A DNA stretch of 64,000 nucleotides from Amycolatopsis sp. CA-128772 (GCF_002904295.1 NZ_PPHG01000022.1:1-64000); one strand, 5' to 3'. Counted from the stretch's first letter, positions 1 to 8,263 are shown. Numbers and translations are program-made. The notes: a model not told the origin generated them from the sequence alone.

Positions 1-463
1 GACATCCCTTAGCAAGCTGCCCGATCCTGAGGTTGAGGCGCGCGTGACCTTGCGGGTTGGTCGTCGACGTGCGCTTACGCGTCGGAACGCGCCTGAGATG
101 CTCGCGCTCATCGGCGAGGGTGCTTTGCGTTCGATGACCGGCGGGCCGGAGGTGATGAGGGATCAGCTTGACATGCTGCTCAAGCTCGAACGTGAGTTGC
201 CCAACCTGCGTATCAAGGTTGTTGAGTTGGGCGTTGACTATCACGACGGGTCTAACGGTCCGTTCCATCTCTACCGGTTCGCGAACCGCACGCCGATCGT
301 GTATTGCGAACACCTTCGCGGCTCGGTGTTCATTACGGAGCGGTTCGATGTTGAGGCGTACGAGAGTACGGTTGGCGAACTGGTGAAACTCGCGGTCGAC
401 GACGAGCCGGAGAAGTCTGACAAGTCGCTCGCGTTGATAGCGTCGATTAGGGATTCGCTCTAG
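1..463 (+). CDS. DUF5753-domain (Scr1-type) XRE regulator, 5' partial
   Basis: The frame is open from base 2 with no stop, so the N-terminal XRE helix-turn-helix lies before the window. The visible ~153 residues are a DUF5753 domain: an LPDPEVEARV-like opening, a repeated R-rich segment, GGPEVMRDQL, and a late segment pairing a recurring VYCEHLRGS with a Y-x-x-x-x-x-L helix. DUF5753 proteins form regulator pairs with a DUF397 protein, and one follows after 30 bp with its own GAGAGGA-type ribosome site. In this place it could control the element or act as an antitoxin-like factor. The family call is firm and the role is inferred. Confidence 0.85.
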   Translation, partial: TSLSKLPDPEVEARVTLRVGRRRALTRRNAPEMLALIGEGALRSMTGGPEVMRDQLDMLLKLERELPNLRIKVVELGVDYHDGSNGPFHLYRFANRTPIVYCEHLRGSVFITERFDVEAYESTVGELVKLAVDDEPEKSDKSLALIASIRDSL

Positions 464-493
464 TCGAACAGGAAAGAGGATCGAGAGGACGCA

Positions 494-697
494 ATGACCG
501 GAACAGGTTTCGCATGGTCGGACGACAAGGAAGTGAAGTCGCCGTTCAGCGATCAGCAGCAGTGCGTGTTTCTTCGCGGCGACGGCAACCTGATTCGCGA
601 CGGGAAGAACAACGCCGCCATCATCGCCCCGGGCATTGGTCGTGCCCTGGTGGACGGCGTCAAGTCGCGCGCCATCCCGGTGCCCGACCAGCGCTAG
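494..697 (+). CDS. DUF397-domain protein
   Basis: This 67-residue protein begins MTGTGFAWSDDKEVKSPF and is of the small DUF397 type that usually follows a DUF5753/XRE gene in actinomycetes. A ribosome site (GAGAGGAC) lies just before the ATG. The protein has no membrane segment or signal peptide. With the preceding gene it makes a Scr1/Scr2-like regulator and partner pair, possibly toxin-antitoxin-like. The usual central serine/cysteine-rich DUF397 core is not obvious, so the family assignment rests partly on size and position. Confidence 0.7.
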   Translation: MTGTGFAWSDDKEVKSPFSDQQQCVFLRGDGNLIRDGKNNAAIIAPGIGRALVDGVKSRAIPVPDQR

Positions 698-717
698 GAC
701 GTCAACACGCGGACGAG

Positions 718-750
718 CGCGCCCCCCTGCGACGAGTGCAGGGGGGCGCG
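718..750. terminator. Hairpin terminator between convergent genes
   Basis: A perfect 13-bp inverted repeat (718-730 with 738-750, arm CGCGCCCCCCTGC) separates the rightward DUF397 gene from the end of the leftward early operon. A short TT follows on the + strand. It is placed to stop transcription from both sides. Confidence 0.75.
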
Positions 751-794
751 TTCGCGTCATATTGGACCACGCCTGTGTGCCGTCCATGCCCGGT

Positions 795-1610
795 TTAGTC
801 GTGTTTGCCGATGAGATCGAGCACGTCTCCGATACGGCACAACGGCCGGTCCTTGCTGCTCTGCCGTTGGGCGTAGACCTGTCCGTTGTGCAGCCATGCG
901 CGGGGCACCAGCCGGCCGCGGTTGACCCACACGCGCAGGGTGCCGAACCGGATCTCCCGGCCGGCGACGGCCGGCACGGCGCGAGCGATTTCGCTCAGCG
1001 ATGCGATCCGGTCCTCAACGGCGTTGAGCAGCCATTCGCGCCGCTTGACGGTGTCGTACTGCTCGCCGCACCCGCGGCACCGGATGACGGCCACAGCGGG
1101 CCGGCCGCGGTTGTCGGCGTGGCAGTAGAGGTCAACCCCGCACGCCGTGCACGGGCCGGCGTAGAACAGGTCCGGCGGCCGGTCGATGACGCCGCGGGTG
1201 ACGGTGACGGCGTAGCGGATCTCGCCGGCGAGCTGTCCGCCGTCGGTCATCCCGCGGACGGCGTCCACGTTGCCGGCGAGCCACCGCGCGAGCGGCCACG
1301 GGTGGTTAGCGACGGCGAGCGGCGTACGGGTGCGCTCAGCGACGCTGTGAGCCCACGGTTGGACGGTGTGCAGCAGCGTTGAGAACGCCTGTACGGCCGG
1401 GTAGTACGCGGGCATCGGCTCGCCGCCGTCGCCGGCGCCGGCGGGACCGCCGAGCCGGTCGAGCCGCGCGAGGGTCACGGCGAGCTGGTCGACGAGCCAC
1501 CGCACGGACACGAGATCTCGGAACAGGGCGTTCGTGCATCGGGGGCACACGAACGCGTCGGCGCCGGCGGGCCGGTCGCAGTGCTCGACGGTGCACGGAT
1601 AGTCGGTCAT
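795..1610 (-). CDS. Phage protein with zinc ribbon and HTH (last gene of early operon)
   Basis: This 271-residue protein starts MTDYPCTVEHC. The ATG overlaps the previous stop (ATGA), which fixes the start. Cysteines occur in pairs near the N-terminus (CPRC) and in the middle (CTAC...CRGC), suggesting two zinc ribbons. A helix-turn-helix-like segment (AVAGREIRFGTLRVWVNRG) lies near the C-terminus. Similar zinc-ribbon/HTH proteins are common in actinophage early regions. DNA binding is likely, but the target is unknown. Confidence 0.65.
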   Translation of the reverse strand: MTDYPCTVEHCDRPAGADAFVCPRCTNALFRDLVSVRWLVDQLAVTLARLDRLGGPAGAGDGGEPMPAYYPAVQAFSTLLHTVQPWAHSVAERTRTPLAVANHPWPLARWLAGNVDAVRGMTDGGQLAGEIRYAVTVTRGVIDRPPDLFYAGPCTACGVDLYCHADNRGRPAVAVIRCRGCGEQYDTVKRREWLLNAVEDRIASLSEIARAVPAVAGREIRFGTLRVWVNRGRLVPRAWLHNGQVYAQRQSSKDRPLCRIGDVLDLIGKHD

Positions 1611-1732
1611 TCCGGGGCGTTCCATTCGTCGTCTTGCCAGACCTCTTGACACTCGGGCGAGCACCAGTGCGGCGAGTCGGATTCGTCGGTCAGCTCGGTT
1701 TCGCAGACCGGGCACTCAGCGGGTTCGCTCAT
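1607..1732 (-). CDS. 41-residue zinc-finger-like phage protein
   Basis: The protein MSEPAECPVCETEL... has a CPVC pair and a second HWCSPEC group, enough to bind one zinc ion, and an acidic tail. Both ends overlap neighbours by four bases (ATGA), so it belongs to the translationally coupled operon. Its function is unknown. Such tiny Cys4/His proteins are frequent in actinophage early operons. Confidence 0.6.
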   Translation of the reverse strand: MSEPAECPVCETELTDESDSPHWCSPECQEVWQDDEWNAPE

Positions 1733-2124
1733 GCGGCGCCGGCTTCGCGCCGGCGGTAGCCGGCAAGCTCGGTGGTGAGCCGGTCGCATCGGGCGTTGGC
1801 GGCGTCCAGCTCGGCGCCGAGCGCAACGATCCGGTCGACGGGGTCGCCGTCGCAGGTGGAACACGTCGAGTCGTCTTCGTCGACGTACTCGCCGGCCGGC
1901 GCGGCGAGCAGCTCGGCGAGCACCCGGTCAGCTTCGGGGTGGACGGCGAGCGCGGCGTCACGCATCGCGAGCCCGATCACGCGACGGTGGTCGGCGTCGA
2001 TGCCGGGCAGCTCGCCGACGAGCAGCACGCCGAGCAAGAGCCCGGCGGCGACGTCGGGCCGGCGTGAGGGGCGCAGGGTGCGCGCGACGGTGTCGACGGT
2101 GGACGGTCGGGGGGCGTCGTTCAT
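1729..2124 (-). CDS. Hypothetical phage protein, 131 residues
   Basis: The start at MNDAPRPSTVDTV is set by a good ribosome site (GAAAGGAAA) before the ATG. The middle is alanine- and leucine-rich and probably helical. A CSTC pair sits near residue 94, and the C-terminus looks like a short coiled coil. The family is not recognised. The stop overlaps the next small gene (ATGA). Confidence 0.55.
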   Translation of the reverse strand: MNDAPRPSTVDTVARTLRPSRRPDVAAGLLLGVLLVGELPGIDADHRRVIGLAMRDAALAVHPEADRVLAELLAAPAGEYVDEDDSTCSTCDGDPVDRIVALGAELDAANARCDRLTTELAGYRRREAGAA

Positions 2125-2141
2125 CGGGGTTTCCTTTCGGG

Positions 2142-2507
2142 CTAGATGGTTCCGGTCGCGCCGAAGTCGGGAAGGGCGTTGCGGCCGTCGGTGCGGCCCC
2201 ACAGGTGGAGCGCGTATTCGTGCTCGTTCACGTGCGCTTCGGGCGGCGCGAACACGTGGTAGGCCCATCGGTCGCCGAACACGGCGCGGTGCAGCCGGCA
2301 CAGGTCGTCGTAGTCCGGGACCCGCCCGCGGCGCGTCATGCTCGCGTGTATCCACACGACGTCGTCCCAGAGCGCGGCGGAGACGAGTACGGACCCGTCG
2401 CCGTCAAGGTGCTTGAGCCCCCACACGTAGGGCAAGAGCGGCTCGGGCGCGCTCCACTGTTTGCGCCCGAGGATCTTCCGCACGCGCAGCAAGTCGACTT
2501 CTAGCAA
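2142..2507 (-). CDS. Hypothetical phage protein (DUF7694-like)
   Basis: A TTG start at 2507 is chosen because a GGAGG ribosome site lies just before it inside the end of the RuvC-like gene, giving 121 residues. The upstream stop falls within the first codons, as in the rest of this operon. The sequence is rich in aromatic residues (WAYHVFAPPEAHVNEHEY) and resembles small soluble actinophage proteins often next to resolvase genes. No function is known. Confidence 0.55.
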   Translation of the reverse strand: MLEVDLLRVRKILGRKQWSAPEPLLPYVWGLKHLDGDGSVLVSAALWDDVVWIHASMTRRGRVPDYDDLCRLHRAVFGDRWAYHVFAPPEAHVNEHEYALHLWGRTDGRNALPDFGATGTI

Positions 2508-3109
2508 CGGGTTTCCTCCATGGGCCACTGGCACCGTTCGAGCGGCGCGCGAGATGGTTGGGGCTGGATCGGGAGCGCGCCGGTGAGCCACTGCACGCCC
2601 ATCGATGCGAGTACGAGCGCGTCGGCTTCGTTGTCGTCGCCGGGCCGGCTCGGCGACCACGAGCCGCCCCACAGTTGAGCGACGGCGTCGTACACGGCGC
2701 GTTTGTCGGCGTTGCCGTTGCCCGTGACCCACTTCGCGCGAGTGCGCGGCGGGACCACGGCGACGGGCACGCCGTGAGCGATGACGCGCGACACGATGTG
2801 CCACCACAAGCCGGCCCGGTCCCATGCGGCGCCGGCGAACGCCGAGCCGTACGACGGCCCTTCGATGACGACCAGGGTCGCCGGCGTGGACCAGGCGACG
2901 ACGTCGCGCGCGATCGCGCCGAGCCGCGCGTTGCGCTGCTCGACGGTGTCGTTGGTGTGGCCGGCCGACGGCCGGGTGACGGTCTCGGCTGTCCATCGTG
3001 GTGACTCGGCTCGGCTCGCCGCCGCGTGTCGGGGGTCCGCGACGGTGAGCCGAGCGAGTCCCGTCCGGGTGAGGGACGGGTCTATGCCGATGACGGCGAC
3101 GGCGCTCAC
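2501..3109 (-). CDS. RuvC-like Holliday-junction resolvase
   Basis: The 202-residue protein has the RNase-H-fold motifs of phage RuvC-like resolvases: IGIDPSLTRTG near residue 10 (first acidic ligand), VVIEGPSYGS in the middle (glutamate ligand), and DNEADALVLA near residue 165 (last acidic ligands). It would cut branched DNA made during phage recombination or replication. It lies in the same operon as RecT and exonuclease genes, which supports this role. The GTG start overlaps the previous stop. Confidence 0.88.
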   Translation of the reverse strand: MSAVAVIGIDPSLTRTGLARLTVADPRHAAASRAESPRWTAETVTRPSAGHTNDTVEQRNARLGAIARDVVAWSTPATLVVIEGPSYGSAFAGAAWDRAGLWWHIVSRVIAHGVPVAVVPPRTRAKWVTGNGNADKRAVYDAVAQLWGGSWSPSRPGDDNEADALVLASMGVQWLTGALPIQPQPSRAPLERCQWPMEETRC

Positions 3110-3288
3110 GGCGCCGCCGGCGGGACGGCGTCATCGGTTTCGATCAGTACGGCTTTGACCTTGCCGGTGATCGTGCACGACGCGGTGAGCTTGCCGCGGG
3201 CGCCGTCGCGCACCCATAGCGCGAGCTGGTCGCGCAGCTCGACGGGCTCGAACACGCCGCCGTCGGTGGGGGTCAGCATGAGTTTCAC
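3106..3288 (-). CDS. Small hypothetical phage protein
   Basis: A GTG start overlaps the previous stop as GTGA and has GGAGAA before it, giving 60 residues (VKLMLTPTDGGVFEPVELRD...). The composition suggests a compact beta-rich domain. No cysteine pair or membrane segment is visible. The function is unknown. Confidence 0.5.
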   Translation of the reverse strand: MKLMLTPTDGGVFEPVELRDQLALWVRDGARGKLTASCTITGKVKAVLIETDDAVPPAAP

Positions 3289-3488
3289 GGGTTCTCCGGT
3301 TCGGTGCGGCCGGCGCGAAGCCGTGCGGGGTGGACGAAATGCACCAGCTCGGGACCCCGGCCGCGCTCGGCTCGGCACGACTTGCCGGTCTCGGCGCCGC
3401 ACCACGAACACGGACGGGACTTGCCGGTCGCGCGCATGACGGCGAGCGGCGGATAGCCGGCGTTCGGCGGCCGGTGCTCGTCAGTCAT
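3285..3488 (-). CDS. Small zinc-finger phage protein
   Basis: This 67-residue protein starts MTDEHRPPNAGYPP. It contains a CSWCGAETGKSC group followed by a histidine-containing stretch, the pattern of one-zinc proteins that appear many times in actinobacterial phage genomes. Its stop overlaps the next GTG start. A role in DNA binding is possible but unproven. Confidence 0.6.
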   Translation of the reverse strand: MTDEHRPPNAGYPPLAVMRATGKSRPCSWCGAETGKSCRAERGRGPELVHFVHPARLRAGRTEPENP

Positions 3489-3711
3489 CGTCGCCGTCCG
3501 GCGGGTTGTTCCAGGACCACGTAAAGGCTTCGAGGACAGCCGCGTACAGGAGACCGCCGTCACGGGTCTCGTTGGCGGTGCGCAGCATCGCGCGGTGCGG
3601 TTCCGGGAGCCGCTCGAAACACCTGCGGCAGAACGGAAGCGGCACGGGGAAGCTGTCTTCGGTTCCGCATCCGCCCAAGCAGGGAAGTCCGATGGTTTCC
3701 GTGTCAGGCAC
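3481..3711 (-). CDS. Small CxxxC/CxxC phage protein
   Basis: A GTG start at 3711 with GGGAGGAACG before it gives 76 residues. The gene begins inside the end of the replication-type gene. The N-terminal CLGGC and CRRC pairs could hold one zinc ion; the rest is an alpha-helical stretch ending in an acidic tail (DGDDD). The function is unknown. Confidence 0.55.
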   Translation of the reverse strand: MPDTETIGLPCLGGCGTEDSFPVPLPFCRRCFERLPEPHRAMLRTANETRDGGLLYAAVLEAFTWSWNNPPDGDDD

Positions 3712-4504
3712 GTCGTTCCTCCCGGGGAAGGTGGTCGCACTTTTCGTACGGGGTGATAGGGATGCGCCGGCCGGGCACGTATCGGAACCCGTCGCCGTCG
3801 CAGAGCGGGCAGGCTCGGGCGCGGGCGGCTTGCTCGACGTCGTGTCGCTCGGCGGCCTTGCGGGCGTCGGCGCACGCGCCGCACGGTGGGACGGCGCCGG
3901 CGACGTCGCGGTGTTGCGGGCATCGGTCGGCCGGCGGGCCGGTCGCGGGGGGCTCGGCTCGCGCGCGCCGCGCGCTGGTGAGGTCACCGTCTAAAGCGCC
4001 CCCCTCTTCTTCTTCTACTTCTCCTTCTATATCTGGCATATCGCCGCTATCGATCCGCGATCCCGACCGCGATGGCGGGTGCAATGGCGGGTGCGATGGC
4101 GCCCGCGAACGCTCGCGTACACAGTGGACGCACGTCGGGTCGAACCGGCCGGCGCCGGCGTGCCAGCGCTTATGCCCGCCGAGCCCACCCGCGGAACGCT
4201 TCTGAGCGATCGCGTCGGCGATCTGCTCGGCGCTCTGCTGCCAATCCAAGTAGTCGTGAACCTGGATCGTGTCGGCGTCGACGACTTCGAGCAGCGCCGC
4301 CGAAACCAGCTCATCCCGGATGCGCTGCGTCAAGCCGCGCTTGCGCCAATTCGGCCGGCGCACGACGCCGTCAGTGCGCTTGTCCGCGCACCAGCACCAC
4401 AGGGCAGTGATCACCCGGTACGCCCGATCCGAAAGGACTTCCACCTTCGGGTGGTCAGGCATTCCGATGTGCACCCGGATGTACGGCCGGGGGTCCTCCG
4501 CCAC
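3704..4504 (-). CDS. Phage replication-initiation-type winged-helix protein
   Basis: The N-terminal ~90 residues (VHIGMPDHPKVEVLSDRAYR...) match the winged-helix domain of phage replisome organisers, with a conserved opening and a tryptophan/cysteine-rich helix. A GGLGGHKRWH turn, a histidine/proline stretch and a very acidic linker (EGEVEEEEGG) follow. The C-terminus has CPLCDGDG and a later cysteine, a DnaJ-like zinc knuckle. The likely role is origin recognition or helicase loading for phage DNA. The family call comes from the N-terminal domain only. Confidence 0.7.
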   Translation of the reverse strand: MAEDPRPYIRVHIGMPDHPKVEVLSDRAYRVITALWCWCADKRTDGVVRRPNWRKRGLTQRIRDELVSAALLEVVDADTIQVHDYLDWQQSAEQIADAIAQKRSAGGLGGHKRWHAGAGRFDPTCVHCVRERSRAPSHPPLHPPSRSGSRIDSGDMPDIEGEVEEEEGGALDGDLTSARRARAEPPATGPPADRCPQHRDVAGAVPPCGACADARKAAERHDVEQAARARACPLCDGDGFRYVPGRRIPITPYEKCDHLPREERRA

Positions 4505-4507
4505 CCG

Positions 4508-5221
4508 TCACGCTCCCTTCCGTTCCAAAGCGTTCCGCGCGGCGACGTGCACGCGCTCAGCGTCGGTGAGCTGCGCGAGCGGCAAGACGCCGGCGCGCGC
4601 GGCGTCGACGGCGGCCGGCTCGATCAGCTCGGCCGGCGTCCACAACGGACGCAGTCGGGGCCACGCGTGCGGGTTGTCGAGCGCCTGCGCCGGCCACGCC
4701 TGCGGGGGCGCCCAGCCGTGCCGGCGCGCCCAGCCGCGGGACCGGTCGCAGGGACCGGGCCGGCCGACGTGCTCGCGGTACAGCTCGGCGCCGGCGGCCC
4801 ACCGCGCGTACCGCACGGTCGGCGCGCGCATGAGCCGGCTCAGGTGCGACGGGTGCCCCATGCCGAGCCGGCCGGCCTGGTAGTCCAGCGACCAGCCGAC
4901 GGCCGCGAGCGCGCGCACGCGGCGCACCAACCCGCATCCCGTGACGGTGCGCTGCGTCGGCGTCGGCTCGAACCCGACGGCGAGCAGCGCGCGAGCGAAC
5001 TCGGGTCGGATGCGCGCAAATCGGCCGTTCGCCAACTCGCAGACGAACGCCGCGGACACGCCGGCGGCATGCGCCACAGACCGGGCCGGGAGGTGCGCGG
5101 CGAGCAGCCGGCGCACGTGCGTGCGAGCCGGGTCGGCGTCGACGTGCACGTACTCGCCGCGCAGCAGACGCAGCCGCGCGGCCTTGCGAGCCGCGTACGG
5201 GCTCATTGGCTCGGCGGTCAC
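4508..5221 (-). CDS. Hypothetical phage protein with two HTH-like segments
   Basis: The protein has 237 residues from a GTG that overlaps the previous stop; an internal ATG at residue 6 is the alternative. Two segments look like helix-turn-helix units: one near residue 48 (ARSVAHAAGVSAAFVCELANG) and one near 115 (DYQAGRLGMGHPSHLSRLMR). The C-terminal half is tryptophan-rich with a P-W-x-P motif. It is probably a DNA-binding accessory of the phage; the target is unknown. Confidence 0.55.
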   Translation of the reverse strand: MTAEPMSPYAARKAARLRLLRGEYVHVDADPARTHVRRLLAAHLPARSVAHAAGVSAAFVCELANGRFARIRPEFARALLAVGFEPTPTQRTVTGCGLVRRVRALAAVGWSLDYQAGRLGMGHPSHLSRLMRAPTVRYARWAAGAELYREHVGRPGPCDRSRGWARRHGWAPPQAWPAQALDNPHAWPRLRPLWTPAELIEPAAVDAARAGVLPLAQLTDAERVHVAARNALERKGA

Positions 5222-5619
5222 GCCTTACCCCCGACCGCGTCCCGCACGGCCTTAACGAGCCGCTCAGCGCGCAACGCGCGCGTCTTCCAGTGGTCGCGAT
5301 CCTTGGTGACTTCGTTCAGCGTGCCGAGCTGCGCGAGCAGCGCCGCAACCGACCCGTTCCCGTTGACGGCGTGCCCGTTCGACCCGTGGCCGTTCTGGCG
5401 AGTCTCGCGCGGCTTGTGCTTGCTCAGGTGCGGCCGAATGCTGAGCACGTTCCGGCTCACATAGTCGCAGTGCACGCAGCCGTACGCGGTGCTCTCGTCG
5501 TCGAGCAGCAACGTCCGCGTCTGCGCCCACACGACCGGCGCCCCCGGCTGCGAGATCGGCGACGGCGTCGGCTCGTCGGCGAGCACTTCGCAGCCAAACG
5601 CCCGTGTCGCGGTCACCAC
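5218..5619 (-). CDS. C2H2-like zinc-finger phage protein
   Basis: The central part holds C-x-x-C followed about 16 residues later by H-x-x-x-H (YGCVHCDYV ... HLSKH), a single C2H2-type finger. The C-terminus is a likely coiled coil. The start is one of two tandem GTG codons overlapping the previous stop. It belongs to the operon with RecT and probably binds nucleic acid. Confidence 0.6.
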   Translation of the reverse strand: MVTATRAFGCEVLADEPTPSPISQPGAPVVWAQTRTLLLDDESTAYGCVHCDYVSRNVLSIRPHLSKHKPRETRQNGHGSNGHAVNGNGSVAALLAQLGTLNEVTKDRDHWKTRALRAERLVKAVRDAVGGKA

Positions 5620-6020
5620 GCGCCCCCGTCCGCCGGGTCGTCGTCCGCCTGGTCGTCGCCGGCCGGCTCGTCGTCGGGCTCGGGCTCGTCGTCCGGCTCG
5701 TCGACGGTGAGCCCGAGAGACGTCAACTCGGCTTCGAGCCCGAGCGGCAACTCAACGCGGCCGGTGCGGCGCTCGTGCGCCCGACGCAGCAGCCGCCGCA
5801 GCTCGGCGGCGTCGGTCTCGTGCGCCGCGATCGGCTCGATAGCGCGAAGCCGGACGGTCGGGATCACGTCGCCCGAGTCGACCGACTCGACGCGCTTGAC
5901 GCAGTCGAGCAGCACCACGGCGACGTGAACCGTCTTCGGGTTTTCGACGAGCGCCGGCGCGATGGCGGCAAGGCCGTTGCGCTCGCCGTCCGGCATGGCG
6001 GAAGACAGCTTGATACTCAC
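5613..6020 (-). CDS. Hypothetical phage protein, acidic C-terminus
   Basis: The 135-residue protein begins MSIKLSSAMPDGERNGLAAIAPAL with a beta-strand-rich N-terminal half. It ends in a long Asp/Glu/Pro tail. The GTG start overlaps the end of the RecT gene. It may be a partner of the recombination proteins, judged only by position. Confidence 0.5.
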   Translation of the reverse strand: MSIKLSSAMPDGERNGLAAIAPALVENPKTVHVAVVLLDCVKRVESVDSGDVIPTVRLRAIEPIAAHETDAAELRRLLRRAHERRTGRVELPLGLEAELTSLGLTVDEPDDEPEPDDEPAGDDQADDDPADGGAW

Positions 6021-7120
6021 TGGTCACCGTCCTCGGTGTCGTCGGTGTCGTGGGCGTCCAATTCGGACATGAGCGCGTCGAGCGCGGCCGGGAAGTCGTC
6101 GCCGGCCTGGTCGGCGAGCTGCGCGAGCGTGTCGATCAGTTGGCTCGCTTCGCGGATCGTCAGGTGCGTCGACGAGTCCAGGTCGTGCCGGCCGGTGATC
6201 AGCCGGGCAATGTGGAGCTTCCGCGGCTTGTCGGTGATCTTGTGCGTCGTGAAGAACGTGTGCAGCCGCTTGAGCTGCGCTTCGGTGACGGGCGCGTTGG
6301 GGTTGCGCGGCTGCTCGTCGACGACTTCCGCGTCATGCACGTCGTCGGCCGGCTCGTCGGCCGCGGGCTCGTCTACGGCCGGCCGCTCACCGTCGGCGGG
6401 CGGCTCGTCCTCTCCGGGCAACGGCGGTTGCGACTCGCCGGCCGGCCGCTCGTCGTCGCCGGCGGGCAGCTCGGCGGCCGGCTTGCGCTTGACGGCCGTG
6501 CGGCGCTGCGCGGTGCGTCGGGTGGCCTGCGCCGGCACGGCAACGTCGGCGGCCGGCTCGACGTCGGGAGCGCCGTCGGTCACTTCCTCTTCGGTGTACG
6601 CGCCGCCGATGACGTCGGCGAAGATCATCCGACACAGCTCGCCCGTGGCTCGCGCCGCGAGCATCTGCCGGGGCATCCGCGCCCAGTTCGGGCGCCGGGC
6701 AAGCCCCATGTCACGGGCGTCCTGGAGCGTCCATTCGACGACGGTCGGGCTCTTCTCGCCGCGCCGGCGGCCGGCGAGGATGCACCGTGCGCGCGTGTTC
6801 TCGCGCCACTCGATCGAATGGCCGGCCGCGAGCACCATCGCGCGCATGTGCTCGGCCTTGAGCGTCGGTGTCCCTTCGATCATCACGACACTGCGGAGAC
6901 TCCGAAGCGGCCCCATGCCCAACTCGCGGCCGTAGAGCATCGCCGCGGCGACGGCCGGGCCGTTGCCGCGCAGTCCCTTCGGGACAAAGTCGGTGTCCTT
7001 GACCGTGTCCGCCAACTCAAGCAGCGGGCGGAGAACCTGAACCCACGAGTCAGCGGGGTTCATGGCCGGCCGGTGCTCGACGGCGCCGGCCGGCGCTTCG
7101 TACGTCGCGAGACTGGTCAC
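6017..7120 (-). CDS. recT: RecT-like single-strand annealing protein
   Basis: The first ~190 residues match actinophage RecT proteins: LADTVKDTDFVPKGLRGN, then AVAAAMLYGRELGMGPL, MIEGTPTLKAEHMRAM and the QMLAARATGELCRMIFADVIGG block. A long acidic, proline-rich linker and a small helical C-terminal domain (~60 residues) follow. RecT anneals the strands exposed by an exonuclease, and one is encoded directly upstream with a GTGA overlap. The 367-residue length is longer than standard RecT because of the linker. Confidence 0.85.
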   Translation of the reverse strand: MTSLATYEAPAGAVEHRPAMNPADSWVQVLRPLLELADTVKDTDFVPKGLRGNGPAVAAAMLYGRELGMGPLRSLRSVVMIEGTPTLKAEHMRAMVLAAGHSIEWRENTRARCILAGRRRGEKSPTVVEWTLQDARDMGLARRPNWARMPRQMLAARATGELCRMIFADVIGGAYTEEEVTDGAPDVEPAADVAVPAQATRRTAQRRTAVKRKPAAELPAGDDERPAGESQPPLPGEDEPPADGERPAVDEPAADEPADDVHDAEVVDEQPRNPNAPVTEAQLKRLHTFFTTHKITDKPRKLHIARLITGRHDLDSSTHLTIREASQLIDTLAQLADQAGDDFPAALDALMSELDAHDTDDTEDGDQ

Positions 7121-7908
7121 GCGGCCTCCCTAGGCGGGGTGATGGGGTCGCCGATCAGCTCATCCCGGTCAAGTCCGGTGAACGCGGCAACCTGTTGCAC
7201 GTAAAGGAAAATGCGGTGTTCGAGCGGGCCGGCGACGACGGGCACCAGCTCGGCGCCGTCGCCGCGGACGTGCACCACGCCGACGCGCTCGACGGGCAGC
7301 ATGGGCCGTTCGATGCCCTCGGCGTCGACGTAGTAATCGGCGTGCCGGTACGCGGCGAGCTGTAGCGCCGTCTCGGGGTACACCCCGGATTCGGTCGTCT
7401 TGATATCGAGCAGCCACACGACGCGCCGGCCCGGCACGGTCGGGTGCCGAAGCTCGGCGATCAGGTCGAACGTGCCGGCGTAGCCGTGCCGGTAGGACAC
7501 GGCGACCCGCTCAAGCTCGATCGGCTGAACGTCCCACGCGTCCAGAAAGGACACGTACGCGTCGACGTGGCCGGCGAGCGCGTCGGGCACGTCAACCGTC
7601 TCGCCGGTCGCGAGCCGCTCGCCGAGCTGGTGCACTTCGGTGCCCCGGCGCGCGGCGGCGTCGCGGTGCTCGAACCGGGCGCGAGACAGTCGACGGATTC
7701 GCTCACTCACGGGGAGCGCGGCCAGCTCGTCCCAGTAGTCAACGGCGTACTCGATCGTCTTCCGCGCGGACCACTCGATCAGCGCCGGCTTAGGGCACCC
7801 GTTGCCCAGGATCGTTGTCACGCCGGGAATCCGCGCGCCGGTCGCGTCCTGGTAGCTGTGTCCGCGGCCGTGGTTCTTGCGCTTGACCGGCGGTTCAAAC
7901 CTAGACAT
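7117..7908 (-). CDS. PD-(D/E)XK (Cas4/RecB-like) exonuclease
   Basis: The start at MSRFEPPVKRK is chosen because it overlaps the stop of the gene before it, giving 263 residues. Catalytic motifs are visible: GTFDLIAEL, then WLLDIKTTES (D-x-K) and LQLAAYR (the Q-x-x-x-Y motif of the RecB/Cas4 group). An early H-x-x-G-E-R-L pattern (HQLGERL) precedes them. It should resect phage DNA ends for the adjacent RecT protein. Confidence 0.85.
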   Translation of the reverse strand: MSRFEPPVKRKNHGRGHSYQDATGARIPGVTTILGNGCPKPALIEWSARKTIEYAVDYWDELAALPVSERIRRLSRARFEHRDAAARRGTEVHQLGERLATGETVDVPDALAGHVDAYVSFLDAWDVQPIELERVAVSYRHGYAGTFDLIAELRHPTVPGRRVVWLLDIKTTESGVYPETALQLAAYRHADYYVDAEGIERPMLPVERVGVVHVRGDGAELVPVVAGPLEHRIFLYVQQVAAFTGLDRDELIGDPITPPREAA

Positions 7909-8086
7909 GGCGGTGCCCCCGCGACTTGCGCCGGCGGTATCGACGCATCGCGTCGGCAAGGTCGTGCCACTGCTCGTCAGTGCCCGGCCGTTCGGGCGTC
8001 CAATGGTCGTCGACGAGCGTCGCGACGACGAGCGCGGCGACCACGGCGAGGATGGCGACGAGCGCGACGACGGCGAGCGCGGTCAC
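7901..8086 (-). CDS. Small single-pass membrane protein of the phage
   Basis: The 61-residue protein has a hydrophobic segment from residue 3 to about 25, followed by a basic soluble tail (RRYRRRKSRGHRHV). The GTG start overlaps the preceding stop and the stop overlaps the exonuclease start. It could be a membrane anchor or exclusion-type protein. No family was recognised. Confidence 0.55.
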   Translation of the reverse strand: MTALAVVALVAILAVVAALVVATLVDDHWTPERPGTDEQWHDLADAMRRYRRRKSRGHRHV

Positions 8087-8241
8087 TGGTCGGCCCCCGG
8101 CCGGCGAACCTGCGTGCCGTCGTGACGCGTCGGCCGGCGGCGTCGGCTCAAGTCGTCGCCGAGCCGTCGCACGATCGCGGCGGCGTGGTGCTCGGCGGTG
8201 CCCGGCTCGACGCCGTCCGGGATACGATGGCGGTCGTTCAC
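8083..8241 (-). CDS. Short basic phage protein, 52 residues
   Basis: Reading the minus strand from the GTG at 8241 gives VNDRHRIPDGVEPGTAEHHA..., 52 residues ending with a GTGA overlap to the small membrane-protein gene. A ribosome site (GAGAGGAC) lies upstream. It is arginine-rich and probably alpha-helical. The function is unknown, but the coupling and ribosome site make it a real gene. Confidence 0.5.
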   Translation of the reverse strand: MNDRHRIPDGVEPGTAEHHAAAIVRRLGDDLSRRRRPTRHDGTQVRRPGADQ

Positions 8242-8263
8242 AGGGTTAGTCCTCTCGTGAGCC

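Noticed and set aside
1336..1759. Arginine-rich ORFs on both strands around 1.3-1.8 kb
   Set aside because: They are out-of-frame shadows of the zinc-ribbon gene and its small neighbours, which show overlaps and ribosome sites.
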